Notes: generated by a model from the sequence alone, not told the origin. Numbered from the stretch's first letter, positions 21,364 through 33,478 are shown. The stretch is 64,000 bases of DNA from Puccinia triticina (GCF_026914185.1 NC_070562.1:1798001-1862000); one strand, 5' to 3'. Numbers and translations: made by a program.

Positions 21364-22188
21364 CAGTGCCCCCCACGACTTCTTGACTACCCCTCCCCCG
21401 CAAAAAACATGGAACTTTGAACAATGTGTTCAAAGTCACCAGACATGTATCATATGTAAATTGCAGGGGAGCAAGTGAGGGACAAATAGTTCCCCCCTGT
21501 CCACGGAGGCGGTATGAGCGGGCAAAGACCTGGGCGTACCTGACGCAAGGCCAGACACCAAGTCATGCCCATTTGGGATGCACAGCCTTGTGGGTCATAT
21601 AAGTATGACCCTCAGTGCTGATGGTTCGATTCCCTCAGCGCTCTTCTTCCCATCATCACCCAGAGCCAGCTCATCTAGAGCCGCTCACCTTTCTCACAAA
21701 AACCACCCACCCACCCACCCGTCTTGTCTCAGGGTTTGGGTTTACACCCAAATCCCCAAAACCTCCATGTTCTTTGGCATAGAGATGAGGTGCAGGCGCA
21801 GCCTCTTCTCCTGGGAAAAGTTAGGAAGGGACTTTGGCCCTTCCTACCTTTACACCCGCACTTGCTGCGTCTCAACGGCAGCGCTGAGGAGCTGCAGCAA
21901 GTACCAGGCAAAGAGCGCTGCCGCAGTGGACTAAATATTTTTGAGCCCTACAGAAGTAGGAGAACTCAAAAATATATACTTGAGGTCTGTACAATGCATC
22001 AAAACAAAGGAAACTTTTTTTGAGGCATTTTACAGACCTCAAGTATATATTTTTGAGTTCTCCTACTTCTGTAGGGCTCAAAAATATGTAGTTTACAAAG
22101 GTTACATGTCTGGTGACTTTGAACTCATCATTCAAAGTTCCATGTTTTTTGCGGGGGAGGGGTAGTCAAGAAGTCGTGGGGGGCACTG
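21364..22188. mobile_element. TA-flanked TIR element (CAGTGCCCCCC...), 825 bp
   Basis: Its ends form inverted repeats of about 100 bp (CAGTGCCCCCCACGACTTCT at the left, AGAAGTCGTGGGGGGCACTG at the right), and TA flanks both sides. The related sequence at 44208-44240 reads straight through (CTCCTTATATAGACAAATGT) and so shows the empty site. Terminal CAGTG and TA duplication fit Tc1/mariner. No transposase is encoded. Confidence 0.8.
21935..22087. repeat. Perfect 57-bp inverted repeat
   Basis: The arms 21935-21991 and 22031-22087 are exact complements (starting ATATTTTTGAGCCCTACAG and ending CTGTAGGGCTCAAAAATAT) around a 39-bp loop. It sits within the TA-flanked element. A transcript would form a long uninterrupted hairpin. 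Confidence 0.85.
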
Positions 22189-22189
22189 T

Positions 22190-22790
22190 AGACAAATGTG
22201 AGGGATTTTGGCTCCCAGGAAGCCCTGAGTGAGGGGTTTTAGCTGGCCTGGGCTGTGTACAATTTGTGCAAGGAGTGCATGCACAATGCGGGGAACAATG
22301 GCATGTGATGCAATCAAACCAAACAAAAGTGGAGGTAGGAGGTTCTGGAATGTTGGGGAAAATGGCACAGCCTGCAGGGGCAGTGCTGAATGATGTCATG
22401 TAACAAACAAAGACAAACATATTGTGTTTTGAATAATTCTTGGGCATTTGGGTAATCCCCCCCTCCATCACAAAAACACCAACTTCACTTGATGATGCCA
22501 AAAATGGGGTTCACTCACAGATTCTACTGGTATCCAGCTACCAGTGCCTCCCAGACCCCAAAAGTTTAGTTTTTAAACTTTCCGGTGCAGAACTAATTTT
22601 GTAAAAAGTGTCCAAGCTTTTTTCAAAGTATGTGCATATTGGGGAAAGGTGGCTTGAGGTGCGTGACAGGGTTTTAGAGGGTGCTACAGGCAACAGTGAA
22701 AAAAATACAATACATGTATCTGTATCTGTTTTGCACCCAATACTATTCATTTGTATCATATTCAAAGACCAATACTATACAAATGTATTC
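22190..22790. other. Segment related to 44220-44720, probably an old LTR fragment
   Basis: Shared blocks in the same order include GACAAATGTGAGGGATTTT, GTTTTAGCTGG/ATTTTAGCTGG, AAGGAGTGCAT and GGGGAAAGGTG(G/A)CTTGAG. With the sequence left of the TA element (GGGGGAGAGAGCTCCTTATATA, a TATA-like stretch) it forms one diverged copy of a repeat, probably an LTR. No termini could be fixed. Confidence 0.45.
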
Positions 22791-22797
22791 AAGCTTT

Positions 22798-23812
22798 GGG
22801 CCCTGTTTGGCACCAATATAATCAGCAATGTATTTCACAAATATTTCACAATTATATTGGTAAAATGCCAATGGCGTTTGGCAACCCAATATATTCAAAA
22901 TATGAAATAATTTTTAATTACAGTTCCTACATGTCAATATATTGGCAGCTAAATTCAGACCCACCCCTTGCAACTCCCAACCTCCACAATTGACCTCATT
23001 GAGTGGATACAACACTCCACTAGCTCAATGTCCCTCAATGAACAACCGGTTCATAGAATGGACTTATCCACTCAATGGCCTGGTTGGTCATCAAGTGGAT
23101 AAATAATCCACTTAATGGCCCGGTTGGTCATCAAGTGGAGTAGGTATCCACTCAGTGACCCGGTTGGTTGTCAAGTGGAACATACTCCACTCAATGACCA
23201 ACTGGGCCATTGAGTGGATATAAGTCCACTCAATGACTGTCCTGTTCATTGGGTGGACTACAATACATCCACTTGATGACCAACTGGGTCATTGAGTGGA
23301 TGACATGGGTCATAGCCACTTGGAGTGGATATATAAGTCCACTTAATGACCAACCAAGTATTTTATCCACTCAATGGCCCGTTTAGTCATTGATATGTAT
23401 CCACTTGATGGCTTTCTGGGTCATTGGGTGGACTACAATACATCCTGGGTCATAGCCACTTGGAGTGGATATATAAGTCCACTCAATAACAACCAAGTAT
23501 TTTATCCACTCGATGGCCCGGTTGGTCATCAATATGTATCCACTTGATGGACTCTGGGTGATTGGGTGGACTACAATACATCCACTTGATGGCCGACTGG
23601 GTCATCAAGTGGGTGAGGTGGGTTATAGCCACTTGATGACCAGGTGGGTGGTCATTGAGTGGAGGGTGAGTTCATCCATTCACTTTCTTGGTTGATCAAG
23701 TAAGGTGGGTGGTTGGCTGTCTGGGTTTGTTTTGATGTACTGAAAAACTCCTGGGTGAAATAATCAAAATGTCACAGATCATTTCACCAATTATATTGCC
23801 ACCAAATGGGTC
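22798..23812. mobile_element. Complete relative of the 13674 Harbinger-like element
   Basis: The left end GGGCCCTGTTTGGCACC and the right end GCCACCAAATGGGTCC are degenerate inverted repeats with the same GGCCCCGTTTGG-type termini. The flanking trinucleotides TTT and TTG are only close to TTA, so its target duplication has decayed. It is inverted relative to the copy at 13674-19052. About 70% of its length is palindromic minisatellite (22995-23680). No ORF. Confidence 0.75.
22995..23680. repeat. Palindromic minisatellite inside the Harbinger-like relative
   Basis: More than a dozen units of CCACTCAATG(A/G)CC(A/C)(A/G)...GGTCAT(T/C)(G/A)AGTGGA. A longer unit (CATAGCCACTTGGAGTGGATATATAAGTCCACT) occurs twice, at about 23310 and 23450, showing local duplication of several units at once. 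Confidence 0.75.
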
Positions 23813-23819
23813 CTTGGTA

Positions 23820-26700
23820 TCTTGTTGCAAATACAGCCCAATACAAGATATTGTATTTTCACGTTTATTGATAGTTTTAAAGAACCTATGACTGAATTTC
23901 ACTATAGAATAAGACCAGAAGCTGGAGAGAAACATGAACGCGAGAACAATGAAGATAAACAAAAGAAGAGCAAAAGAAATAATAAAACCAACCCTGAATA
24001 TAAAGCAATAAATCTAACAATAAAGAATTGATGGGGAAATGAGATGAGTCTGATGGTTCTGGAGGTGATGGATAAAGAGGGATTAGTTGAGGATATTGAG
24101 TAATGGTAAACAAGAAATAGACAAAACCTATGGCAATAGGAAACAAGAGAAATAAGATTTAAAATAAAATAGAGCGCTGAAAAGATCTGAGATATGACTA
24201 ATAAAAGAAGGAAAGGAGGTTAGTCTTGATGATTTGAGGGGTTGAGGATGTGAGAGTGATGTATGGAAATGCTGGCTGCGTTTCTCACCAAGTTGGAAGC
24301 TAGTGAAGGCAGTCCAAGTTAATGTGAAGCCCCCCCTCATCAATGGGGCTCCACACAAAGGGTCACGGGATTACGTGACCCCCGCGCATCGAATTACTTA
24401 GTCCGAGCTGCTCGCTTCCCTAGTCCGGCAGAGAGTTCCTCCTCTCTCCCGGCTAGGTAAGCTCGACCCCGTTTCTTCTCTCCTTGATTTCCTTCTTCAT
24501 GATTTGCCTGTATTTAGACTAACAGAGAGAGTTCCTCCTCTCTCCCGGCTAGCCTGAAATCCAGTCCCCCACAGTTTGGACCTAGAAACCTCCCAGACGG
24601 CTTCTAGCCCGCTCCCCGGGCCCTTTCTACCCATCTCATCAGTGAGGGTCTACTGGACCCTTACAGTTAAAGCTTCACCGGACTTGTGCAACACACAAGA
24701 GAGAGAAGGGTTGTCGAGAATATCTTGATCTTTGATGGAGCAGCGGATCAATGCGAATCAGAGAATCAGTATTATTTATCTTCTTGATTGACCATCATGA
24801 GTTGCGGAAGGCTGACGTTCAGGGAGTACAAGGATGGTTAGGTTAAGATTGATGATTGTGATATGCGCCGCAGAGCAGAGCGCGGAAATGAGAAAGCAGA
24901 GACGCGCAAGTTTAAGGGAGCGGAGCGCAAGTTTCAACAAGTTTTTCTGTATACAATCCACAGTGGCCAAAGACAAGAAAATCAAGTTTTAGTAATTTAT
25001 TGATACAATACTATGGTATTGTATCTTCAGGCAGATACAATACATTTTTATTTACAATTTTGTATTTTTCAACAGATACAATACACAAGTATCTGAAGAT
25101 ACTGTATTGTATAGTATCTGTTTCATTGTTGTGGTAAGCCAATCCTGAATATGGCACCAAAAACAAAGTCTTTTTCCCCTCAATATAAACCACTCTGGAA
25201 TACTCAAGGCCCTCAAGAATAAAGTCCAAAACAACTTACAGTGCACACCCAAGGACAGGCCTCCATCCTCTCTTCAACCTTTCTCCCCACCTTCTGGATA
25301 TCCACCTACACCATATCAATATTCCTCAAGCACCCAGCTAGGCACAAGTGGGAGAAAGTCACCCATCAGACAGAAACAGACTATTAGGAAAGACCATTGA
25401 TATTCATCTTCTTTTCCTCCCTTCCCAATCCAGCATAACCACCCCATTTTGGAATTGGCCACAGGTGTAATGACCATAGAGATCCCATCTTGGTTACCCC
25501 TTGTCCATTTTGGTTTCAGCCTTTCCCTTTTCAGTCTCTCATATGATGTGTAATCTCTTTTATCTGATGTTTCATTGTCTCTCCACATTACAGCCTCTTT
25601 CCAGAACTTTCCATCCCCATAGCATTTTCAGCCTCAGCCCCTTGATTGAGATTTTTCACCGTTTCATCTTTTCTTCCAACCACAACTCAGCCCCACAATA
25701 TTTTGTATATAGTCTGCCCTCTTTGGCCTCAACTTTTGTTCCCCATCAGATCCTGCAAATATCCAATGGCGCGAGGCCAACTGATTTGCTTTGGCAACAT
25801 TTGGACTTCTCCGCACGGACTATTGTTGTAATGAGGCCGCGCAGGTGTTTGGACTTGATGGGCAGTGGAAAGCGGGTCAATGGATGGCAAGGGTGTTGCA
25901 AGAGATGTGTTGGTGACTTAATTCTGGAAAAAGGTGACTTTCTAGAGCTTTCCAATTGGTATTGTCTTTGTAGTGGAAGGATGAGAAGAAGCTTAACAGG
26001 AATTGGGCAGCCTTGGGACCTCGCCGAGAGCAGGAAATTGGTTGTCCTTGCAAGCTGATAGGAACAGCTATCCTTGGATCAATGGCTGGTGTTGTCGTTG
26101 TAAAACTTTGAAACCAATATTAGAAACAGACATAAGCAGCAATAGAACAGAAAATCACAAATAACAGGGGAATGCCAGGTTCAAGGAACTCTATTTTATA
26201 GATAATCTGCAGTTTCCCAAACCCTCAGTACTTTCCTAGGCAACAGGACCCTGGTGAAGCTTACTATTTTTCATTGAGCTCTTACATCCCGGATTGAGGC
26301 CCTCAAGTTGGCCTTTCAGATGTCAAACTTGCATTGGTAGCGCTTCTTGTGATACATATCAGCTTGCTACCCGGCAACAGCTGCTTGGCTTTCAAACCTC
26401 ACTACAACCCATTGGCACTCACCATTACGGACATATTATTGGCTCAAATAAACCGCACAAAGCTCTTCTTTTTTGGCATAGGCATTCAAGACAGGCATCA
26501 CGTTTGCTTTGGCTATCATATCCACTTTACTTTCCTTTTGACACCAATTCACAAAGTGTTTGCGTGGTATTTTTTGCTCAAAGAACTATGCATTTTCCTT
26601 CTTCCAGCAAAGTGCACACCTGCACTTTGGTTCTGTTCCCCCAATTCAAGACAAACACAATCTATATTCACTGGAGCCTTTGTGATATTGCATGTCAACT
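23820..26700. other. Intergenic, no recognisable gene; one 26-bp direct repeat
   Basis: Mostly AT-rich with short frames. A GC-richer stretch at 24360-24660 contains GAGAGTTCCTCCTCTCTCCC plus GGCTAG twice (24431-24456 and 24527-24552). A 185-codon frame at 25501-26058 has no domain and I do not treat it as a gene. Confidence 0.45.
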
Positions 26701-26718
26701 GCTAGCAGTTTCTTGAGT

Positions 26719-26742
26719 TTTTTTTTTTTTTTTTTTTTTTTT
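26719..26742. repeat. Poly-T tract
   Basis: A run of about 24 T. It could be the reversed tail of a retroposed sequence, but no element body was recognised beside it. Confidence 0.6.
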
Positions 26743-28028
26743 TCACAGTGATTCCACATGAAGCCCTTGGAGCATTCAGCGCTGTTGGAAAGCTCAATAG
26801 AATACATGCAAACAAGTGTAAGTTGGTCATCAGAAAACTTTCAGAAAAAAAAAAGATCAAATCCCTGGCTACTGTAGTGCATATCTAAAAACTCCCATTA
26901 TTTCTTTTCTCCACAAAAATCCGCTAATTATTCCCTCTTTATAAATCCTAAGAAACCCAGCATAATTCACCCACGTTGGGGGTGAACAAAATCACGTAGA
27001 AATAAATTGTCATGTAATCTAAGTATATTAAATCCACACTTTTGTGGAAATTGGGATCAAGGGTTTTCCCAGCAATTTTCTGAAAAGGGGCTTAAAATTG
27101 AGCCCCCTGAGCGCAAATGGAAAATTGGCACTTGCGTCCAACCTCCAATTTTCTCAGAAATCAGCATATTACGCTTGACTAGCGTCCAAGGCGGCTTCGC
27201 CGCTGAACTTTCAAATACGGCCCACCCACTGACTGTCCCCTATGAAAAATCCCCCTGGCAAACCACCTATACCTTGCAGTGCACTCTTGTGTTGCCAAAA
27301 ACATTGCTGTCACCCAATCAAAAGGCCCTGCACACATCCATTCCTATCACATTTCTCAGTTTCTTTTTGACCCACATTTGAATGAAAACCCACACCGATC
27401 TGAAGCAATAGACCATTTAGGCATTCAAATATAGAATCCAAACTTGGTGGAGGGTATCTGACTTTTAGAGACACAGAAGTCCAGTTGTTGAGGCCATGCG
27501 TTAAAAAGTCATTTACATGTCAACCACTTTTAGTTTTGATTCATGTATTGCATTTTGCACAGTTTATTTTGATCCAAAAAATACCAAGATACATCATAAA
27601 ATCAAGTTTGAGATTGCAAAGAAATAGAAAATAAAAGCTATTCCAACATTAACTGTACATGAACAATCAGTTCTTAACAACCTTGGGAAATAGGCAGGCT
27701 TCCAAGAAGGTTGTCAGTTGGAAAACAGGATTTGAAAGACAAGCTAACTGGGTTTAATGAGAAGCTGGGAATTTTGATGGGTTTGTGTAGGCTGTTTTCT
27801 TTTGTGGATGAGTATCCTTGGGGAGTTGGAGGTGTCAAAAGAAAAATGAAAGGTGAATTAAAATAAGGAAAAGGGGAGGAAGTCATCAACGCTAACTGGT
27901 AGTTGTTGGCAGCCTAGCAATGTAGTTGGCTGGTGATGAGCTACTTGTTTTATGTCGTCCGCGGGTAGGATAGAATGATTGTAGCAGCAAAATAGATTGG
28001 TCAGCATCAATGAGGCTGCTCATCGTCG
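26743..28028. other. Intergenic, no recognisable feature
   Basis: AT-rich sequence with short frames. I see no family match or terminal repeats. Confidence 0.45.
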
Positions 28029-28507
28029 CAACGGTGGGCCGCTACGCCACACTACGCTACAGGGCCACTTAACGTTAGTGTAGCGGCAAAAAGCGCCCGC
28101 CCATTTTGAGTAGCGTTAGCGCGCTGTTAGCGCCGCTGCGCTGCGCTAATTTTCAGCGGCGCTAACAGCGCGCCAATTGTTTGTTAGTGTTAGCGCGCCA
28201 CTACAGTCACTACGCTACGATACGCTACGCTACGCTACGCTACGCTGCGCTACAGCGCTTTTAGCGGAAAAAAGGCCTTTTTTCAGTTAAAAGCACTGTG
28301 GCGCACCGTAGCGCGCGCTCTTTTGCGCCCTGCGTGTATAGCGTTAGCGCAATTGCGCGCATCTGCGCTAACGCTACGCTAACAGCTAAATTAGCTGCGC
28401 ACCCTTTGCGCGTAGCATTAGCGCAGAGAAGGTGCAATTTGCTAACGCTACACTAAAATTTAGCGGAATTCCGCTACGCTACGGTTAGCGTAGCTGGCCC
28501 ACCGTTG
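28029..28507. mobile_element. GCTACGC palindromic element, copy 1
   Basis: The ends CAACGGTGGGCC and GGCCCACCGTTG bound 479 bp in which GCTACGC/GCGTAGC and GCGCTAACGC motifs recur in both orientations, so most of the element can fold on itself. Flanks ATCGTCG (28022-28028) and ATTGTTG (28508-28514) look like a 7-bp target duplication altered by two CpG-to-TpG changes. No coding capacity. Confidence 0.8.
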
Positions 28508-28514
28508 ATTGTTG

Positions 28515-29960
28515 TCAGCAGGCAATTTGAATAAAAAAACCTTGTTGTTGGTCAAGCAGGCGGCCACGAGCTTCTTGCTCTCATATGAGAGAGGCGGCCC
28601 GGTTGATGCTGCTATCTATGTTGAGGGCATATTTGGGAGAGAGATCAAAGAGGAACTTCAAGAGATCATTGGTGGAGATTGAGGTGCGTTAATCCTAGCC
28701 ATGATGCCACATATTGTACGTGGATTGGCCGGTCAATTCGAGTCTGAATGCGGGCAATTTGGAGGCCAGTTCTCTGTGTTGAAGCGTCTTGATAGTCTTT
28801 GCTTTCTTGGGCAGATATTTTCCTGGCACCGGCCAGCTCATTTTGGCCAGTGCCCTTCAGAAGAGACTGCTAGGTGGCTGCAATCCTTTGGTCCCCTCGG
28901 GATTGGCCATCCGAGGCCGCTTGGCTTGCGGTACTGGGACCGGATTTGATGATGGTCCCGTCGCCTTGTCTGTGGACCCATTTCAGAGCTGGGACATCCA
29001 GCAATGGAGCAAAGGTCCAAAACGGCGAATGGTGTGTTGCTCTTGGAGGTGTTGTTGGCCAGCGTCCATGACAGCTTAACCAAATGACAGTTCCTATGGC
29101 CTTTGATATAGAAAGGTGAAACTTTCAGCTGTGTCATTGAGTCCAAAAACAAAAACGGAAAAATGGCAAGAGGAAGTTCAAACATAGCAAATCCCACCAC
29201 CCGGCCTGTTCAACACCAAAGATGTCTTCATTGTCACCTGTCATCAATTATCAGGGTACAAGAATACAATCACATCAGGCGGGCCATTGGAAGTAGAGGA
29301 GAGCAATCAGTTGGCTGAGGGGTGCAAGTGCTGTTTGGCTGGGGAGAGGATGACTTGGTGGGTTTGCTTGTGTCCTGCTTGAACTGAGTTGACAACAGTG
29401 AGAGATGAGGCGAGCAAGGCAGAAGGGTCCATTAACGGAGGGGACCATAACGTGGGGGGCAAAAATTGCCCAGAACTGGGACTGCACTATATGTGGCCGT
29501 TGTTGCTGGATGCAAGCTTGGTATTGAGGGTTGCTTGATTAGAAGGGGGTGGCTGGTAGACTGGGCATTGCGCGGTGGAAGTGACAACAGCCAGGCTGGT
29601 CATGGTTGAATAAAATCAATGGCTCCTGGTGCGGGTATAAGGTGTGCCTCTGAATCCAATGAGTGATTGTCCTTGGGCATCCCCCGTTGCACTTGCGCGG
29701 TTTGATGTCCTCAAAAGCCCCAACTTTTGCTTCTAACACTTGTGCCAGCCTGAGCAGGTTAACTCCGGCCCCTTTTTACCTGTGGCATGTCACAGGCTGG
29801 GGGGTTATTAAATGGTTTTGTCTCTTGTAAATTAGCATTTTATTTAGTTGTTTGTTGTTTTGTTGTTACTTTTTGTTATTAAAGCCTTGTATTTTGGATT
29901 ATTTTCTGTAAAGTGCAGGGGAAAACCTTGAATTTTTTTGGTGAATCTGTGGTTTTAATA
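28515..29960. other. Intergenic, no recognisable gene
   Basis: Mixed composition. Frames of 80-120 codons overlap on both strands without any family motif. Confidence 0.45.
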
Positions 29961-29966
29961 AAGTTA

Positions 29967-30352
29967 GGCCCCCTTTGGAGCCAATATAAATATAAGTGAT
30001 ATAATCATTTGTAAATTCAATAAAAAAATAAAAAACTCAACATAAAGAATCCAATTTTTATTGTAGGAAACCTAAAGTATTGGTCTCATCAACTATGAAG
30101 TCAGATTTAACTGATTCAGCCATCTTCAGCACCATGATACCATTATATTGCTTTGTTTTGGTCAAAAGCAATATAATGGTACTACAGTACTGAATATGGC
30201 TGAATCAGTTGAATCTGACTTCATAATTGAAGAGACCAGTATTGTAGGTTTCCTAAAAAAAATATTTGGAGGCTTTATGGTGAATTTTGTAGTTTTCATT
30301 GAATTAACCAATGATTATATCACCTATTTTTATATTGGCTCCAAACGGGGCC
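29967..30352. mobile_element. PIF/Harbinger-type MITE, nearly fully palindromic
   Basis: The left GGCCCCCTTTGGAGCCAATATAAAT and right ATTGGCTCCAAACGGGGCC ends are inverted, TTA flanks both sides (29964-29966, 30353-30355), and the two halves pair for most of the 386 bp (for example AAGCAATATAATGGTA against ACCATTATATTGCTT at the centre). It is non-coding. Confidence 0.85.
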
Positions 30353-31295
30353 TTATAGATACCACAAGAAAATTAATTTAAAGTCCCCGAACATAAATGC
30401 CTTGGGCTTGCCCCCCGATTCCTGAACCAGAAATGAAAAGGGACAGGATTCAACCCCCTCGTGCACCAGGAAAAAAAGTAGTCAGTTGATGACAACTGAC
30501 ATAACACAGCTCTGGTTTCAGCTCCCAAGCTACTCCATCTGCTAGTGCAGGGCTGGCTGGTACACAGCTCAGTGCCCATTTTGGCACAGCTGAAGCCTCT
30601 AGAATTTTCACAAGCTGCTCCTCTCAGCTTTGTCCCAGGCACAGCTGCTGCTTAGCCTTGGCCCAGGCCCAGCTGCCCCTCAGTCTTGGCACAGGACAAG
30701 CAACTGCTCAGCCTTTGCCTGAGCAAGAACGGGCGTTGATAAACGCACGCCTGTCCCCCGGGGGCATGCCCACGCCCACACCCTTCGAAAAGGGCGCGTG
30801 GAACCGCACGCCCTTTATCAAGGGCGTGCAATTCAAAGGGCGTGCACGCCCCTGTATGGGCGTGCGAGGGCGTGCACGCCCCCACACCGTGCCTGCTCGC
30901 CGGGAGCTCCTCGGCGGGCAGGTGCAAGTATACCTGCTTGCCGAGAGCCCCTCGGCGGGCAGGTACATATCCCACCTCGCCGAGAGCCTCTCGGAGAGCA
31001 TGTATAGATGCACCTGCTTGCCAAGGGGCTCTTGGTGAGCAGGCTCGGCGGGTAGGTTTATGTATCCCTGCTCGTCGAGAGCCTTGCCTGCTCGCCAAGA
31101 AGGATAACTCTTGGCAAGCAGGTATACAAACACCTGCCCGCCAAGCCTGCTCACCGAGAGCCCCTCGGCGGGCAGGTGCATGTATACCTGCTTGACGAGA
31201 GAAATCCTCGGCGAGCAGGCATACAGATCCCACCTTGCCAAGAGCCTCTCGGCGAGCAGGTATACATACACCTGCCCACTGAGCCTGCTCACCAA

Positions 31296-32282
31296 TGTTA
31301 ATTTTTGCACAACTAAGAGTGTATCATTTCTTATGAGTTATGGTCTATCCAACAATATTGGAGACAGAGAAATGAAAGTAGAAAACAATGTGTACCTAAG
31401 AGCAGAGCCGCTCGGTACTGAGAGATATAAGAGTAAGAAGAAGTCTTCAAGTGCCGCTATGCAGCTGAGTGAATCCACGGATTCTGTAGGCTAACAAGAC
31501 TGGAAGCTGCATCAGCTATTGCGCTCCTTGCGGTGCACTAAGAAAAGAAGATGTTCTTCTTACTTTGGCTCGGGGATCTTGTAAGTCAAGAGTCACCTAT
31601 ACAAGCTGATAGAGAAGAACCGCAGTTGTCTGTTGAAATGCGTATAGACAACTGTCAGGATAGGGTCATGGATGACTAGAGCTCAACAGCGATGGACTCA
31701 CCTCCGTGGTTGGGACTGGAGATCCTATTGCTGAGGCTTGAACCTGGTCGGTCTGGTCTGGCGTCGGATATCAAAGTGCTGCACAAGCATACAGAGGCTC
31801 TAGTCAGCTCCATCGATCCTAGCTGAGGCTATTCCAACAGACGCACTTACCGGGTAGGTTGTTTGTCTTGTTTGGGTCGCTTGGGCGCTTTGTTGGTTGC
31901 TGACGGGGCTGAAAGTTTGGGAGCGGATGAATTAGCTTTAGCCTGATTCATCCGCCTGGGGGCGGCATGCATATTGCATGCGCCTGAAGGCCGCACTGGC
32001 TTACCTTGGTCCCTAGTAGGGTTAGGTCTAATGGATGACTTCCCGTCATCATTTAGAGAGCTCTAGATGCCTCTCTAAATCCTAAATTAAGACACATATC
32101 AAAAACTCAACCAGTGCACTTGAAAGTAATGAACTGTAGGGCTAGGAAAAAAAATCCCTTTTTTGTCAAAAATTAAGAATTTGGGTGTGTAAATTGAGAT
32201 CTGGGAGGCTCACAGACTCGACGGGAAGTCCTCCAATAGCCTTGCGCTTCCTCAGATTCGGGGATGTACCCGAATCCTGACA
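31296..32282. mobile_element. Solo LTR with ACCAA target duplication
   Basis: It begins TGTTAATTTTTGCAC, ends GAATCCTGACA, and is flanked by ACCAA on both sides (31291-31295, 32283-32287), all within the palindromic satellite. It shares CTAAGAG, GGTCTATC, GTACCTAAGAGC(A/G)GA, TTGCGCTTCCT and the TGACA end with 32682-33478, so both belong to one LTR family. No internal genes. Confidence 0.8.
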
Positions 32283-32681
32283 ACCAAGAGCCCCTCGGCA
32301 GGCAGGTGCATGTATACCTGCTCGCCAAGAGAAATCGTCGGCGAGCAGGCTGCATGCACCTCTCGGCGAGCAGGCATACATATCCCCGCTCGCCGAGAGC
32401 CTTGCCTACTCGCCGAGAAGGATAACTCTTGGCGAGCAGGTATACAAACACCTGCCCGCCGAGCCTGCTCGCCAAGGGCCCCTCGGCGGGCAGGTGCAAG
32501 TATACCTGCTCGCCGAGAGGCTCTTGGCGAGGTGGGATCTGTATGCCTGCTCGCCGAGGATTTCTCTCGGCGAGCAGGTATACATGCACCTGCCCGCCGA
32601 GGGGCTCTTGGTGAGCAGGCTCGGTGGGCAGGTTTATGTATACCTTCTCGCGGAGAGGCTCTTGGCGAGGTGGGATCTGTA

Positions 32682-33478
32682 TGTAAAAGATTTCACGATA
32701 CTAAGAGATTATATTTCGTGATTAGAACATGTTTGGTCTATCTGACAAGTTCAGAGACAGAAAGAGAAAGAAACAAAACATGTACCTAAGAGCGGAACTG
32801 TAGCCGACTCTGGTATGATAAAATGTATTAATGGGAAAGACTGCTTCAGCAGCTGAGACCACGGGATTGTGGTTTAAGGGCAAACACCTGAGATGAGCAA
32901 CTGGATCATGCATCAGTGCCTGAACTCCCTATGCGGAAGCTAAAGAGATTTGATTGATCTCTTACTTGTGCTCGATCAGGCTCGGTACTTTAACGTCCGC
33001 CAATACGAGTGAGGAGTGTGCTGGAACTGCGACGGTCTGACGTGATGACAGTACTCTCAGTCAGTGACCGGCTACACTCTGGTGGCTCTGCATCGAAGGA
33101 CTTACCACTCGTAGAGTTGGATATCCTTTTCATGAGGCTGGGACCCCTAAGGTCTGAATTGACTTTGGGCGTATGCTTGCTATATTCAAATGTTTAATCA
33201 TTTGATCAGCCGCTTGCTCCTCAGTTTATGACGAACCCAAGGAGCTCAACTTACCTGTTCGGTGGAGTGCTTCTCTTAGGACGCTTAAGCTCTTCGTTGG
33301 GTGTAGACGTGGCTGAAAGAAGAAGAGAAAAGTTTCAGCTAACGCCTACTCCTATTGTCTGGGGTCACTTGCATATGCATGTGCCTGGGGGTCGCGCGGA
33401 CTCACCATTCCCCCTTGCGGGGTTAGGGTTTCGCTCCTTGCGCTTCCTTTGCTCTGGGGCGTACCCTGAGTCTTGACA
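32682..33478. mobile_element. Second solo LTR of the same family
   Basis: It begins TGTAAAAGATTTCACG and ends CTGAGTCTTGACA. The uninterrupted satellite motif GATCTGTATGCCTGC (seen intact near 32536) is split here, leaving GATCTGTATG to the left and GTATGCCTGC to the right. The duplication is thus GTATG if the TG of the LTR start is counted in it. About 800 bp, non-coding. Confidence 0.7.

Noticed and set aside
25501..26058. 185-codon plus-strand frame
   Set aside because: No domain, no intron-exon logic, and low-complexity AT-rich 5' half; a second frame of similar quality overlaps it.
28701..29079. Frames of 82-120 codons on both strands
   Set aside because: Mutually overlapping, without motifs; no reason to prefer any.
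30652..31310. Overlapping frames of 117-200 codons on both strands, Arg/Leu/Ala-rich
   Set aside because: They follow the palindromic satellite exactly and the same peptides recur at 32173-32789 and 33352-33875; open frames are a by-product of a GC-rich repeat.
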